DNA of 64,000 nucleotides from Calycina herbarum. Its lineage: Eukaryota > Ascomycota > Leotiomycetes > Helotiales > Pezizellaceae. Of this stretch, positions 21,738 through 32,647 are shown in pieces. Positions within the stretch are counted from its first letter, which is position 1. Every line of letters begins with the position of its first letter. The notes below the pieces were generated by a model, which had not been told where the DNA came from, searched no databases, and saw nothing but the letters and a program-made list of their open reading frames with translations. Position numbers and translations under genes: made by a program. The stretch is taken from NCBI GenBank assembly GCA_001414485.1, contig LLEY01000146.1, forward strand, positions 1-64,000, given 5' to 3'.

Positions 21738-24428
21738 ATGCCTATCTTAGGTACTGCCACTCCTATTCGAGGAGCATCTCCTGCTGGGGGAGGTCCTCCG
21801 GTTGCCGTTATTCTGGATCCCGATGATATACCCAATGTGGAGATTTCTGTCAGGCTGGACGATTACCTGAACGACAAGATCCAGACTAGAGGCGATTTTG
21901 AAAATCTGCCCGAGTTGTTAGTCAAGGTGGAGCATTCAACGAAACTGCTGCAAGAACAAGTTCGTAACATGTCTGTTATGTTCTGGGAAACAATGTTAAC
22001 TCTGCATAGCTTCAAGATGCCCGATCCAAGCTTGATGCTTCCAAGCAAGCTTCCGCAGATTATACCTCCATGATGCTACAGCAGACCAGACAGTTCGAAA
22101 TCCAGCAAGCTAGTGTCCAGAACCGGTTAAAGATAGTGACGAATTCGGATAGCCCAGAGGAAGCTACAAGACTATTGAAGGGTCCTATGGAAAAGCTCCG
22201 TAGGGTGGAATTGGCAGCGGCATATGTGCGACTACTGAAGGATGTGAACGACCTGATAAATGATGCACGAAGTCATCTACCTGCGGAACCCAAGGAAGCC
22301 CTGAAGTCATACGTTCAGTTGAAAGAGCTTTCCATTTCCCTCACCCAACTCCAGGAAGAGGCAGAAGGTGCAGCTGTACACCTAGTCGGCTATGTACAGA
22401 AGGCAGTGGAAGGACTCTGGACCGAAATGCAAAAGATTATGACAGATGAGTTTGAAGCAATTCTCAAAAAGGCAGAGTGGCCGCATATCCAACGCGCCCC
22501 GACAAGAGAATGGAGTGATTGCTTTGAAAAGTTGTTGGATCTTCAGGCTCCCGAAATTATGACTGCTAGAGAACCTCTGATACTTCTTCCCATGAGCGTC
22601 CTAGCCAAGAACTTCCGACTTCAATTCAAGTACCATTTCTTCAGTGACAAACCTACGAATGCTACCCACAGAGTTGGTTTGCCTCTACCTTTATTTATGA
22701 ACTTACTAACAGGATTCAGCTTGGCGAATTCTTTTTCGAATGGTTCATTGGAACCATTGCGAAATGGCAAGATTACCTGAGAGAAACCTTGTCACCAATA
22801 CTCGCCGCTCATTTCCGAGGCAGCATCTTAGCAGGAAACCCCTTATACGTGGACCCAGTAGCAGCTTTTATCACTGCTTTATTGCCAGTCATGAAAGAAA
22901 AGGTCGATTTGCTTTTGACCCAAATATCTAATGACCCCCAACTCCTCAGTCGATTCATTCCCCAATTGATGAATTTTGACGAGGCTCTGAGGACCAAATT
23001 CAACTACGATGGCGGCAACACCGAGCTAGGCTGGAAGGGGCTGACTTGGGATGTATTAACCCAATGGTTCAATCCTTGGTTGTCCGCCGAGAAAGAATTC
23101 GCTCTCGCTCGATATCGTGAAATTGTCAGTTCTTCAGATAATGGCCAAATTGATTTTGATAGTGGTGGTCTTGGCAAGACAAAGCATACACATGGATCCA
23201 CCAAAGTTATGGATCTTCTAGAGACGGTCACCGAGCAGTATAAACCACTTCGGAGATTCTCTCACAAGGTAAAATTTCTTATTGATATACAAGCGGAAAT
23301 TCTTGATCAGTATTATGGAGTTCTCAACGACTCGTTGGAGGCTTATATGTCGTCGACTACAGCTGTTGGTCGCACGTTGCATGGCATCTCCAAAGAAGAT
23401 CAAGCAAAACTTGAAGGCGTTGGCGGGCTGGAAAGCTTGTGCAAAGTTTATGGCAGTGCAGATTTTGTCATAGTCATGCTCAAGGAGTGGAGCAATGATG
23501 AGGTTAGTTTTTCGCTCCCGACGGTAATGTAAATTTATACTAACAGTTTGGTAGTTTTTTGTTGATCTTTGGGATCAATTGCAATACAGAGCCAAGAGTA
23601 CAGAAGTTGATGCCAATCTGGTTGGAGAAATGACTTACGGAGAAGTCAAAGATTGTACTTCGAACGCTGTTGGTTCTGAAGAAGAAGGATCTGTTTTCGA
23701 CGTCACTATTGACAATTTTGAGCGCCTTTTGAAGAAATCAGAATCCCTTCTCATTGAGGGGGTTAAACATTCTTTCCAGATATCGTTTCGACAATACTTT
23801 AGCAAGCCTCAGTGGGCCACCGTTGGCGTAGAACCAGTTCCAAGTAAGTCGATGACCCCCTAGAAACATTCACGAAATACTAACGGTAAATTCCAGCTCC
23901 CTCTCTTCTTGCCATCACACCTGAACTAGACCAACCCCTTCGAGTAAGTCACGACTTATTCTAACTACATCTAACTGTACACTAATACTCCCCTAGGTCC
24001 TGAAAGAAAATATGTCCTTCCTCTACAAAACAGTGGCCTACCCCCCCTTCCGCCGAGTCTGGCGTTCCTCCTTCGACTACCTTCAAGATCTCCTTTTCCA
24101 AGAAGTCCTCGTCAAACAGGACTTTTCCAGTCTCGGATCGGCACGTTTGATGCAAGATATCCTCGCCATTCAAAGTGTCGTGGAATCATGCGTCGATACG
24201 CGGAGATCTGTTTCCGTTCTTGGAATGGAGAAGTTGATGGAAGGTGCGACGTTGTTGAGTTTACCGGTTGAGGTAGAGGGAGAACAGATCTCGTTGAAAG
24301 AGGCGTATCAGGAGATTTTCTCGGATGGGGAGGGAGCGGAGAGGATGTTGAAGAAGTTGGGGTTAGTGAGGTTGAGTAATTTTGAGGCGAGAAGGATTTT
24401 GCAGCATAGGGTTGAGGCTAGTCTGTGA
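21738..24428 (+). CDS. RINT-1/Tip20-family vesicle tethering protein
   Basis: Six exons (21738-21959, 22010-22672, 22720-23502, 23555-23843, 23897-23943, 23997-24428) give 811 residues. The early part is predicted coiled coil (DYLNDKIQTRGDFENLPELL through the MLQQTRQFEIQQ region). The rest is a continuous helical domain with features I associate with the RINT1/TIP1 family: DLQAPEIM, LGEFFFEWFIGTIAKWQDYL, FNPWLSAEKEFALARYREIV, VDLWDQLQYR, SLLIEGVKHSFQISFRQYF and a conserved C-terminus, LGLVRLSNFEARRILQHR. RINT-1/Tip20 is a subunit of the Dsl1/NRZ complex that tethers Golgi-to-ER COPI vesicles. The mammalian protein also binds RAD50. All introns are 47-53 bp. The first uses a less usual GTTCGT donor and the second GTTGGT, but frame and helix continuity support both. 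The start is the first ATG after the promoter. Confidence 0.85.
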
Positions 24429-25113
24429 GAGACGGGGTTGGGTTACTTTGGAGGCATCAATGGTATGATTAATTTCAAAGCCATTGGAAACATTATTTAA
24501 GCAATATATAGATATATGCAGGGACTTTGGTCGTTCCTTTTCAGGCAATCGTCCTGAATATCTTTCTTCGGAATATCGCTAGGTGCTGCGTTTTGACAGT
24601 AACATATTTTTCTCCTCGAAAGGTCTCAATAATTACTAGATTACCCTTTCACGCAAACCAAGTGCATATCTATCAAATCTGAATATCAACAAGGCGGACG
24701 AGTGAGAAATAATGCGGGTGTTTCCCTTCAGTAAAGCGGAGATGCACGTGGCTTGCGACGTCATACCTAGTGAACGAACGACGTATTTTTGGGAATAGAA
24801 TCCTAGCTATCCCAGTTAGAACAAAGAAGACAACACATGATGATGATGACAATCTACTTGCGATAAATACAACACCCGCAACCCTTTCAAACTCCCAAGA
24901 TCTTCTCATATCGAGAAGATTCACGGACAAGCCCCTGAAACATTCACCAACCTTACGACGAACGGACATTTACCCCTCGATTGTCCTGGAACTAGATACT
25001 GTATACCTCGTCAGCGACCCTCTAGCACAAACAACAACGACAACCTGCCCTAAGAAAACAACATCAACCATCAAATCTAAACTCTTCAATCAACAAGCAA
25101 TACATCCGCAACA
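24429..25113. other. Intergenic, no gene seen
   Basis: 3' flank of the RINT-1-like gene, then an ACA-rich leader in front of the gene at 25114. Confidence 0.5.
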
Positions 25114-26157
25114 ATGGCAGCAACTCCTACCCTCATCAACCTCCCCGAACCACCTTCCAACCCAGAAACTCCAACTGAAGCTCCGTATGCCTTCCCCCTC
25201 CTTTACATACTTGCAAACGGACTAACCCCTCATCCCAGCGGCACCCCAAATTCAACAACAACATCCATCTCAGCGCTCAGCACCATCGCAATCAAAGACG
25301 GCCATCGCGGCTCCGGCTTCTCTCACCATGGCGGAACAGGCCACCACCACACCCCCTCATCCAACACCCTCGAAGCCGAACGCGCAGATCGCATCTCCCG
25401 TCTCGCAGGCCTAGAACGTGTATCCACCGCTCGACCGGGTAACCCCAATATTGCAGGTGGCGCCGGAGCAGGAGGTGGTGCAGGACAAATCCCGGGATAC
25501 TTTGATCAAGCTGGGAATCCGGTGTACACTACTAAGATGAGTACTGTCGGATCTGCGTCTGCGACGGGTAGTATGGGTGGTCGAACGACGACTTGGGCGA
25601 GTGGGAGTGCGAAGGCGAGTCGGGATGGGGAGGAGGATGAGATGAGTGTTGATGCTGATCAAATGGATGGTGTTGCTGGGGGTTCTAACTTTCGCGATTT
25701 GGAGGCGGAGAATGATCGCTTTTCTGCGAGTGCTATGGATGAGGATATGGATGATGGGGATGGGATGAGTGATAATACTTCGCTTGTTGGATTTGGTGAG
25801 GGTGCTGGCTCTACGGTTTCGGGTCCGACGTATAATCGACGGGATTTGGCTGCTAGTCCGGCGGCGGGTAGGAGTGCACTTGCGATGCAGTTGCAGAGGG
25901 ATAATAGTGGTTTGGGGACACCATCTACTGTGGAGAGAGAGAGGAGAGATGCGAGGATGTTGGATGGCATTTCGGATGATCCTAATGATACTGCTGCCAG
26001 AGATGGACGTGGTATTCCTGCGAGAGGTGCGGGCGGTGTTGAGGCTGCGGAGAGAATCATGAGAGATAGACTTGATGAGGGAGATGGTGGTAGGAAGGCG
26101 CTTGGTTCCCCTGATGAGGTAGGCCTTGGCAAGTTTTACTTTGAGGAGAAGAAATAG
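25114..26157 (+). CDS. Conserved-looking low-complexity acidic protein, hypothetical
   Basis: Two exons (25114-25184, 25239-26157) give 329 residues. The intron is 54 nt with a GACTAAC branch site and is in frame, so an unspliced mRNA would add 18 residues. The protein starts MAATPTLINLPEPPSNPETP. It then has a compact Ser/Thr segment (STTTSISALSTIAIKDG), a His/Gly-rich patch, and the charged helix LEAERADRISRLAGLERV. Next come Gly/Asp/Ser-rich low-complexity stretches (VGSASATGSMGG, SLVGFGEGAGSTVSGP) and a C-terminal helix, EAAERIMRDRLDEG. No enzyme motif, signal peptide or membrane span is visible. The motif pattern gives an impression of a conserved ascomycete nuclear or regulatory protein, but I cannot name it. 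Codon third positions shift from C-rich to T/G-rich halfway through the gene. Confidence 0.75.
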   Translation: MAATPTLINLPEPPSNPETPTEAPYAFPLLYILANGLTPHPSGTPNSTTTSISALSTIAIKDGHRGSGFSHHGGTGHHHTPSSNTLEAERADRISRLAGLERVSTARPGNPNIAGGAGAGGGAGQIPGYFDQAGNPVYTTKMSTVGSASATGSMGGRTTTWASGSAKASRDGEEDEMSVDADQMDGVAGGSNFRDLEAENDRFSASAMDEDMDDGDGMSDNTSLVGFGEGAGSTVSGPTYNRRDLAASPAAGRSALAMQLQRDNSGLGTPSTVERERRDARMLDGISDDPNDTAARDGRGIPARGAGGVEAAERIMRDRLDEGDGGRKALGSPDEVGLGKFYFEEKK

Positions 26158-26640
26158 GTTGACTTGACCTGAATGGTCTGGTCACCTGGCTGGCTTGAGT
26201 TTTTGTTGTTTTTCTTCTACAAAAGAAAGAAAGTATGGGAGGTTGACTGGCTTTTTTTATTTCCCGTGAATAGGCGTTACTTTACTGAGGATGGGGAGTG
26301 GATTTGAGAATTGGGAATCAGATATGATACCATTTGTACGAACTAAACTTGAGGGTTCTTTCTTTTTCAATGGGTTTGTCTTCGGATAGCTATTTCTGAA
26401 TAAGAATATGAATGATGCTATTTTTCTTTTACACCTTTCGTCTGTTTATGAGTTCATAAAAATCAAATTTTACTTCTGGATTAGATTACTTGGTATCTGT
26501 AAACTACCCCAGTCTTTTGCTGAACTTCTGTTGATTTCTTCACTTCTTCCTGGAACCGAAGCCTAGGGGAAATATAGAGATCTCCTTTGTACACGAAGTA
26601 AACAACCCATCTTATCCTTGATACTAACTGAAGCCCGCCA
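26158..26640. other. Intergenic, no gene seen
   Basis: Downstream flank of the gene at 25114 and of the converging P450 pseudogene. The sequence is T-rich and no coding frame is supported. Confidence 0.5.
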
Positions 26641-28190
26641 TTATTCCCTCGACCTCAAATTGACCAAAAAGTCTTTGTGGTAGGCAATCCCACCAACAAC
26701 AACATACCTCCCCTCCTTCACAAGTTCCATATCAAATCATCGAATCAACTGGATAGGAAATCATCAGCATGCCTTCCACACAAAATAAGCAACGAAAAGA
26801 AAAGAATTAAACTCACCTCAGGAATCAGTTTCCACAATTCCATCAATGCCATATCCTTCCCTATACATCCTAAACCCCATCCCAAACACAAAACTCGCAC
26901 TCTCATACCTCTGCATCACCTCTCTACTCACAAGCCACCTCTCCGGTCTCCAAACCTCCGGATCAGGGGCATATAATTCCGCATCTCTCTGCGCGACAGT
27001 CGAATTACGAAGCACTTCTACCCCTTCAGGGACCCAAGCGCCGTCTATGTAAATTCCCTCAGGAGGAGGGAGTTAAGCAAGTGTACTGATTTGGAGCTGT
27101 GGGTTGTAGGCGTAGAGATTCACAGATACAGGCGCCGATGAAGGGGAGATGTTGTATTGATTCTTCGTAGAGGATGGGTGTGGAGAGGAGGTTGGAGGTT
27201 GTAGCTTGGGCTATCTCTTCTTATGCGCGTTGCAAGGCGTAGAAGCGAAATCGGGTTGAGAATCCGGATGCTATGAGACCATGACGCCAGCTATGGAGAA
27301 GATTACGCTCGTCGCGACCATCTTCAACGAATCTCCATATTTTGTTGAAAGTTACCAGGGTCCTGGATGATAGGTAAGTCAGTAAAGTCCCATTCTAGAA
27401 ACGCTTGGGATTTGGAAGTGAAGATGACGTTGATTCAAGAATGATTCGGAATATAAAAGTACAGGAGATTTAAATAAGCGAATTGCGAGAAGTGAGATCA
27501 GAACAAAAAATCACCATCACTCACATAATATCAGCAGCAAACTCCCTGTATTCTCATAAATTAGCATTTTGCTCAGCTAAATTTAACACCACACCAGAAA
27601 AAAGGGGTAGGAAGACACTCACGCAACTCTATCCCCCAACTCAACAACTTCCCCCTCCGCAGCCCGTTCCTTCAATTTCTCAACAAAAAGCGTAATCTGC
27701 TCATCAAACCGCCCCTCCCACTCCTTATTCAAAGAACCAATAGGCCATTGCGGTCCCACTAGGACTTTTTTCAAAGCCTTATGTTCTTCTACATCCAGAG
27801 TGGTAAACATATTTACCGGTCCTATGACGCCGGAGCTGTAAAAGGAGCCTTTGGTGTTGAGTTTTAGGTTCCAGTAGAGTAGCCTGTTTGGGGCGATTCG
27901 GTTAGGTGTTTTTGCTAGAAGAATTTTTTGTTAGTGGATGGGTTAAGGGGAGGGGAGAGGGGGTTGAGTACTTCCGTTTTTTTGATGAGGGAGAGGAACC
28001 AGGAGGGCTCGAGACCAGAGATGGAGATTAGAGCTAGTGGGAGGGAGAATGCTGCTGTGTACCATGGTCCTGGGGATTTGGAGAGGGGTGGAGGTATAGG
28101 TTATAGATCATGTGGAGTGAGAGAGCTATGAAGAGAATCGAGGGGAGCAGGAAGAGAGGGAATAGAATTTTGGGTGTTATGTGTGAGAGC
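26641..28190 (-). pseudogene. Cytochrome P450 pseudogene
   Basis: In order on the minus strand there is a membrane anchor and proline hinge (IYNLYLHP, then PGPWYTAAFSLPLA in a shifted frame, about 28130-28030). NRIAPNRLLYWN and MFTTLDVEEHKALKK follow (about 27880-27770), then EFAADIM and DERNLLHSWRHGL (about 27550-27290). The K helix CESLRLQPTAPNQ (about 27130) comes next, then PPPEGIYIDGAWVPEG, WRPERWL and the heme loop FVFGMGFRM (about 27060-26870). The last exon starts FDMELVKEGRYVVVGG and ends at the TAA at 26643-26641. The frame changes at the hinge, again before PPPEG, and at the heme loop, where two bases of the cysteine codon (26863-26865) are missing. After the loop the frame resumes as DMALMELWKLIPE with an intact GTGAGT donor. 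The section between FRFYAL and the K helix, including the I-helix oxygen-binding motif, is absent. Together these mark a dead gene, of a type resembling fungal pisatin-demethylase-like P450s. Confidence 0.85.
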
Positions 28191-28483
28191 GGTTTACGAT
28201 AATATAAACATGAATTCTAGAAATTATGTAACACACTCAGCAAACCGCTTCTCTGTTTTTAGGGAAGTTAGCTTGCTTATGAAAGAATATCGAGCTGATT
28301 AATCAACATTGAAATCGCTGTACCCGGACGTGATAGGGAACGTCGAAGTACATTGCAGATTCAAGTCGAAGAGGGGGGATATGTACGACTCAAGTGTATG
28401 GCATTTGGTGTCGCATTGCCACTGGAAACAGCTGGCTGCTATGCACTGGAGCCACCAAGGTATACACTAGTAGTCTACGAGGA
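28191..28483. other. Spacer between P450 pseudogene and TIR element
   Basis: Short non-coding stretch with no feature that I can identify. Confidence 0.4.
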
Positions 28484-29095
28484 ATTAACTAAATCGTAAA
28501 TCGTAAATCGTAAAAGTTAAGTATTTAATAGAACTTAATAATTGTTATTTAAGCCTCTAAGCTTATTCTATCCCTTATAAAAGAGGTAAGAGAGTATTAT
28601 AATACTTCTTACTCTCTCTTACTGCACTTTCTATTCTTCTATACATTGTGTATAGGTAAGTATATAAAGGAGAGAGGGAGAGGGGGCAAGGCTAGTAAGT
28701 AAACATTTCAGTAGAAAGTTTTTCCTAGCGTAGGTAAGGGGAGTTAAGGAAGTAAACATATTCCTCCTCTTCCCTCTTCCTCCCTCTCCTCTCTCTCTCT
28801 CTATTATTTATTTAGAAATAATAGTAAGAATACAATATAATAGTAAGGTAATAGTAAGGAGGCGACAGCGACAGCGACAGCGAGGAGGCGAGGGGTAATG
28901 TCGCTACTATACACGTGATACCTATTCTCCTCCCTATTCTCTAATTGGCTAGTGGCTATAGATAAGACTGTTAGGTCTTAAGATAGATAGAGGGGGGAAG
29001 AGGGAAAGGGGACTTAAATTTAAAACTATTCTATTTTATACTTATAAAAAGTAACACTTTACGATTTGCGATTTTCTATTTACGATTTAGTTAAT
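28484..29095. mobile_element. 612-bp MITE-like element with AAATCGT-rich inverted termini
   Basis: The left end ATTAACTAAATCGTAAAT (28484-28501) is the exact reverse complement of the right end (29078-29095). The similarity continues imperfectly for about 40 bp through repeated AAATCGTA units. The interior is AT-rich with CT/AG microsatellites and a short (GCGACA)n run near 28864-28883, and has no coding capacity. No clear target-site duplication is visible. I infer a non-autonomous DNA transposon relic. Confidence 0.65.
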
Positions 29096-29863
29096 CCGAC
29101 TTTTTAGTGCGATTGGGATGCCGTACCTGATGACATGGGTGGGATTCCTTGCAGCAGAAACCACTGTTGTGGTTTGTGGTTGTAGAACCAAGTCACTGAC
29201 TTGATAATAAGGAAACGCGTAATGTCCTCAATTGCAACCACCACAATCAACAATTTGAAACAAAATTCATGGGGGATATAATACACAGTAAGATATAAAG
29301 AAGAAACCACAACCCTCTCTAGGAAGCAGAAGATGCGAATCACGTGAGTATCATGTGAGTACTTGAGTATTTTCAAGATAGGTCTCCTCCAGCTCTTTCA
29401 ACACAACACAAGAATTATTATATTCTTTACACCCAATTTGCATCTCTGCTCTAGTGAAAATGCATCATTTTTCTGCAGCCTTTTACGTCTAGTTTTTATT
29501 TTTGCAAGGCTGGATCTGTCGTCAAAGTTATAGGCAGCGGCTGACCTTGATGCAGGCTCGCCAAGGTTATTATCCAAGCTGTGGCTTCAGGAGATTTTAT
29601 GGAAAAATAGGCTCGACATACACACTACTCGATATCGATTCGAGATCCAAGCCTAAAACGAAGTTCTTACTTGACGGCGACGAATCAACACCAGACTTCT
29701 GCACCTGCGCACCGTTGATCGTAATTGTCTTGCCGCAATGCTATTCATCCGATATCGTCTTTCAGAATAACGATAACACCATCCGGAATAAAGGTCTGCT
29801 GCTATTTGATCTGATCTAAGCAAGATCCTTTGAAGATCCTATGGTCTGAGATTCTGGTTAGCG
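29096..29863. other. Upstream region of the HET gene
   Basis: No motif-bearing coding frame is seen. A 105-codon frame at 29502-29819 has no ATG start and no recognisable feature. Possible 5' exons of the HET gene cannot be excluded, since a GGTTAG acceptor-like site lies just before its ATG. Confidence 0.4.
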
Positions 29864-32647
29864 ATGTCTAGATGGCACAAGGCATTTTGTGGCCGACCTG
29901 ATATCTTGGTCGACACAGGCACCAATATCCCACGATGTCGGGCATGTAATAGCATGCCTCAATTAGATGAGTTGATTTTTGAGCAATCAAAAACAATCTC
30001 GCCTTGGTCACCACCTACCGAACCACCGCGAGGTCAATGGGATCTCTGGTGGCCCCCAGCAGACCCCAATACAGAGCCCGCGGTCAACAACAGCCCGCCT
30101 CAGCCTTGTGCTATGGACCCTCCGTCGTCACCAATCTACAAGGAACAACTAAGCAAAAATGAAATTCGATTACTATGCTTGTCCAAAGTAGAGAGTACAG
30201 AAAGCCCTATACATGTCGACATGGAGAAGCATGACGGCGAATATTGCCCCGAGTACGAGACGGTATCCTATACTTGGGGAGGGGAAGACGATGATACGCG
30301 TCGTCAAGTCCCTGTATATGTTGGACCTTTTTGGGATGTGCTACTACAAACTAAAAATTGCGTTTCTATGTTACATTACGTGCGGTCAAGGCGCGCAAGC
30401 CATTTCATTTGGGTGGATGCTATATGTATCAATCAAGAGGATCCAATTGACAGGGCCGCCCAAGTTTCCAAGATGAGCTTCATATATCAAAACTGCAGGC
30501 GTGTTATAGTCTATCTTGGAAACGAAGAGCCTCATCCAAAAACATATCGACCTCGACAACCTCTTGCTACTATAAGGATCGAACAGCTGGAGCTTGCACT
30601 CAGAACTCGGTACTTCAGCCGTGTTTGGGTCATTCAGGAGCTTCTTCTTTCACCTGAAGCATTGATTCCTATAAAGGATGTTGATTATCTTGTTGACAAC
30701 CGCACTGCGTCAGTTCTAGAAAAGAGGAATCCCTCCTGGGATTGGCACCATACTTCAGCACCCTGGCTACAGCATATGACGGCCGGGGCACCATTCTCAG
30801 AAGATGAAATTTTCAGAGCATTAAAGCAAACGTGCTCGTCCAAGGCCACAGATCCTCGAGACAAAATTTACGGTGTGCTTGGGCTTCTAAAACAAGATAA
30901 CCGGCGGGATTTGAATCAGTTCAGTATTACGCCCAACTATTCTATCAGTTTCCTCGAAGCTTTTGTTAGCTTGTGTAACTACTATCTCTCGACCACAAAT
31001 AATGCCTCACTCTTCCTTAATGCCGCCAAATGGCCGTCGATCTCGCCATACCCCTCGTGGGTACCGGATTGGCGAGTTCCCACCATCTGGGATGAAGAAA
31101 CTCATATGGGCTACTCGGATCACAAAGATTTGAGTAAGTTCACTCGGGTGAATGATTATATCGATACCGAGGTTGAAGCTGAGAGTTCGTACCAGAGGCT
31201 CTCGAATTCTCGAATTCCGGACAATACCGTTGGTTATATAATGTACGCAAGATCGATCAATGGTTGGAACCACTACCCCAAATCATGGACCACCGTGTAT
31301 TGCGGGTTTAGAAAATCTATTCTCACTGACTGGTGGGATGACATCACCGCTTTTCCTCGAACGGGCGGTATATGTCTTACAATGACTCATTTGCTTGATA
31401 TAACTTCACATTTACAGATTATTGAAGACGAAATTTGTGGATCCGCGCGAACCATCCATATCCAAGGGTCGTCAGCGGCACTTTATCTCTGTGCCCAACA
31501 GTTTTCACTTGAGAGAGTCGTGAAAACTGTCGAGGAGTGCTCTCAAGTTAGTCTATTTGTCCTGGAAACAGATCCTTCAGAAGAATGCCTACTTTGGTTC
31601 TTGCGAAAAGAAGGCTCCACATACTCACTCATCTCATGCTGTCGATGTTACAGCCTATATCTTCTAGCAAAGGTGAATATTCAGACACCTTTCTATGAGG
31701 CGGATCGTTTTACTACGCGATTCAAAGAGATGTTTTATCGGGAAGGACCTGACTGGGAGCGGAGTAAGACCGGTATACCAGGTCTCGGTGTCGCCTCTCA
31801 TATCATGCCACTTTCTTTGGCGCAGAATGTGTTTAATGGTTTGAAGTTAGGGTTTGTTAATATGGGTTCCCTTGCGTTAAATATCGGTGCATGGTGGAAA
31901 AGTAAGCAAGGCGAAGACTTTTGTCCCAGCTATGTGGATTACGAGCAGAGATTGCTTATGAGGCTGATTTTTCCGTGCTTTCGGGGAGGGTGGCATATCC
32001 TTAAATACAGGGATGTTTTACCACTCTACCAAGCAATCATCGATGATAATGGACTAGGCAGCGAACACTTCGCGAAAAGTTATTCCATTTTTGCTACCTT
32101 ACATTGTTCCAACTATTCCCCCAAGATCCAAGATGGCATGATCACGTTCACGTACAACCAAGAGCAGTGGGATGAGTGGGAAAAGTTCGTTTCTGAATTC
32201 GTGCCCTCATCCATCAGATACGCCGCACGATTCTTCGAATTCTTAAGAGAGACGGAGTGGGAGGTTTTGTGGCAGTCGAGATCGGACTGGGAACCATACG
32301 GCTACCAAAAGGCAGTAAAGCCGAAGGGACTTCGACTACCGTTGGTAGGAGGTGGCAAGTCATCGGCGTCAACCTCGCTTCGAATCTCGCTTCGGATCTC
32401 ACTCAAATTCATCGTTCCCACTCTTGCTTGTCATAAGGTGTATAGGTCGGGGGACGAGAACTTCCTTGATCAACTTATCTGCTTGAAGGCTTTTGCGGCT
32501 ATGCTTGAGAGGGGGTTGACGGTGTCGGATTTGCTTGAGGGTAATTTTGTGATGCCGGAATGTCCTAATTATGTCCCTGGTTGGTGGGATTCGCCGGCAG
32601 GGGAGTTGGGTCTGGATGGAAGTATTCAACGGGTTACTATCTTGTAA
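29864..32647 (+). CDS. HET-domain (heterokaryon incompatibility) protein
   Basis: This is a single-exon 927-residue protein. A short Cys-containing N-terminus (WHKAFCGRPD, RCRAC; Cys 9, 25 and 28) is followed by a Pro-rich linker and the HET domain from about residue 100. The domain shows its three usual blocks: YETVSYTWGG (131-140), FIWVDAICINQEDPIDRAAQ (181-200) followed by MSFIYQNCRRVIVYLG, and DPRDKIYGVLGLL (about 330-345). The remaining 550 residues have no domain I recognise. HET proteins trigger programmed cell death when incompatible strains fuse and many act like NLR-type guards, but what this one senses is unknown. It sits beside a P450 pseudogene, an inverted-repeat element and repeat-rich DNA, as is common for these fast-turnover genes. 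The frame is intact. Confidence 0.9.
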   Translation: MSRWHKAFCGRPDILVDTGTNIPRCRACNSMPQLDELIFEQSKTISPWSPPTEPPRGQWDLWWPPADPNTEPAVNNSPPQPCAMDPPSSPIYKEQLSKNEIRLLCLSKVESTESPIHVDMEKHDGEYCPEYETVSYTWGGEDDDTRRQVPVYVGPFWDVLLQTKNCVSMLHYVRSRRASHFIWVDAICINQEDPIDRAAQVSKMSFIYQNCRRVIVYLGNEEPHPKTYRPRQPLATIRIEQLELALRTRYFSRVWVIQELLLSPEALIPIKDVDYLVDNRTASVLEKRNPSWDWHHTSAPWLQHMTAGAPFSEDEIFRALKQTCSSKATDPRDKIYGVLGLLKQDNRRDLNQFSITPNYSISFLEAFVSLCNYYLSTTNNASLFLNAAKWPSISPYPSWVPDWRVPTIWDEETHMGYSDHKDLSKFTRVNDYIDTEVEAESSYQRLSNSRIPDNTVGYIMYARSINGWNHYPKSWTTVYCGFRKSILTDWWDDITAFPRTGGICLTMTHLLDITSHLQIIEDEICGSARTIHIQGSSAALYLCAQQFSLERVVKTVEECSQVSLFVLETDPSEECLLWFLRKEGSTYSLISCCRCYSLYLLAKVNIQTPFYEADRFTTRFKEMFYREGPDWERSKTGIPGLGVASHIMPLSLAQNVFNGLKLGFVNMGSLALNIGAWWKSKQGEDFCPSYVDYEQRLLMRLIFPCFRGGWHILKYRDVLPLYQAIIDDNGLGSEHFAKSYSIFATLHCSNYSPKIQDGMITFTYNQEQWDEWEKFVSEFVPSSIRYAARFFEFLRETEWEVLWQSRSDWEPYGYQKAVKPKGLRLPLVGGGKSSASTSLRISLRISLKFIVPTLACHKVYRSGDENFLDQLICLKAFAAMLERGLTVSDLLEGNFVMPECPNYVPGWWDSPAGELGLDGSIQRVTIL

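Noticed and set aside
25659..26132. 157-codon minus-strand frame
   Set aside because: It is the shadow of the Gly/Asp-rich part of the gene at 25114.
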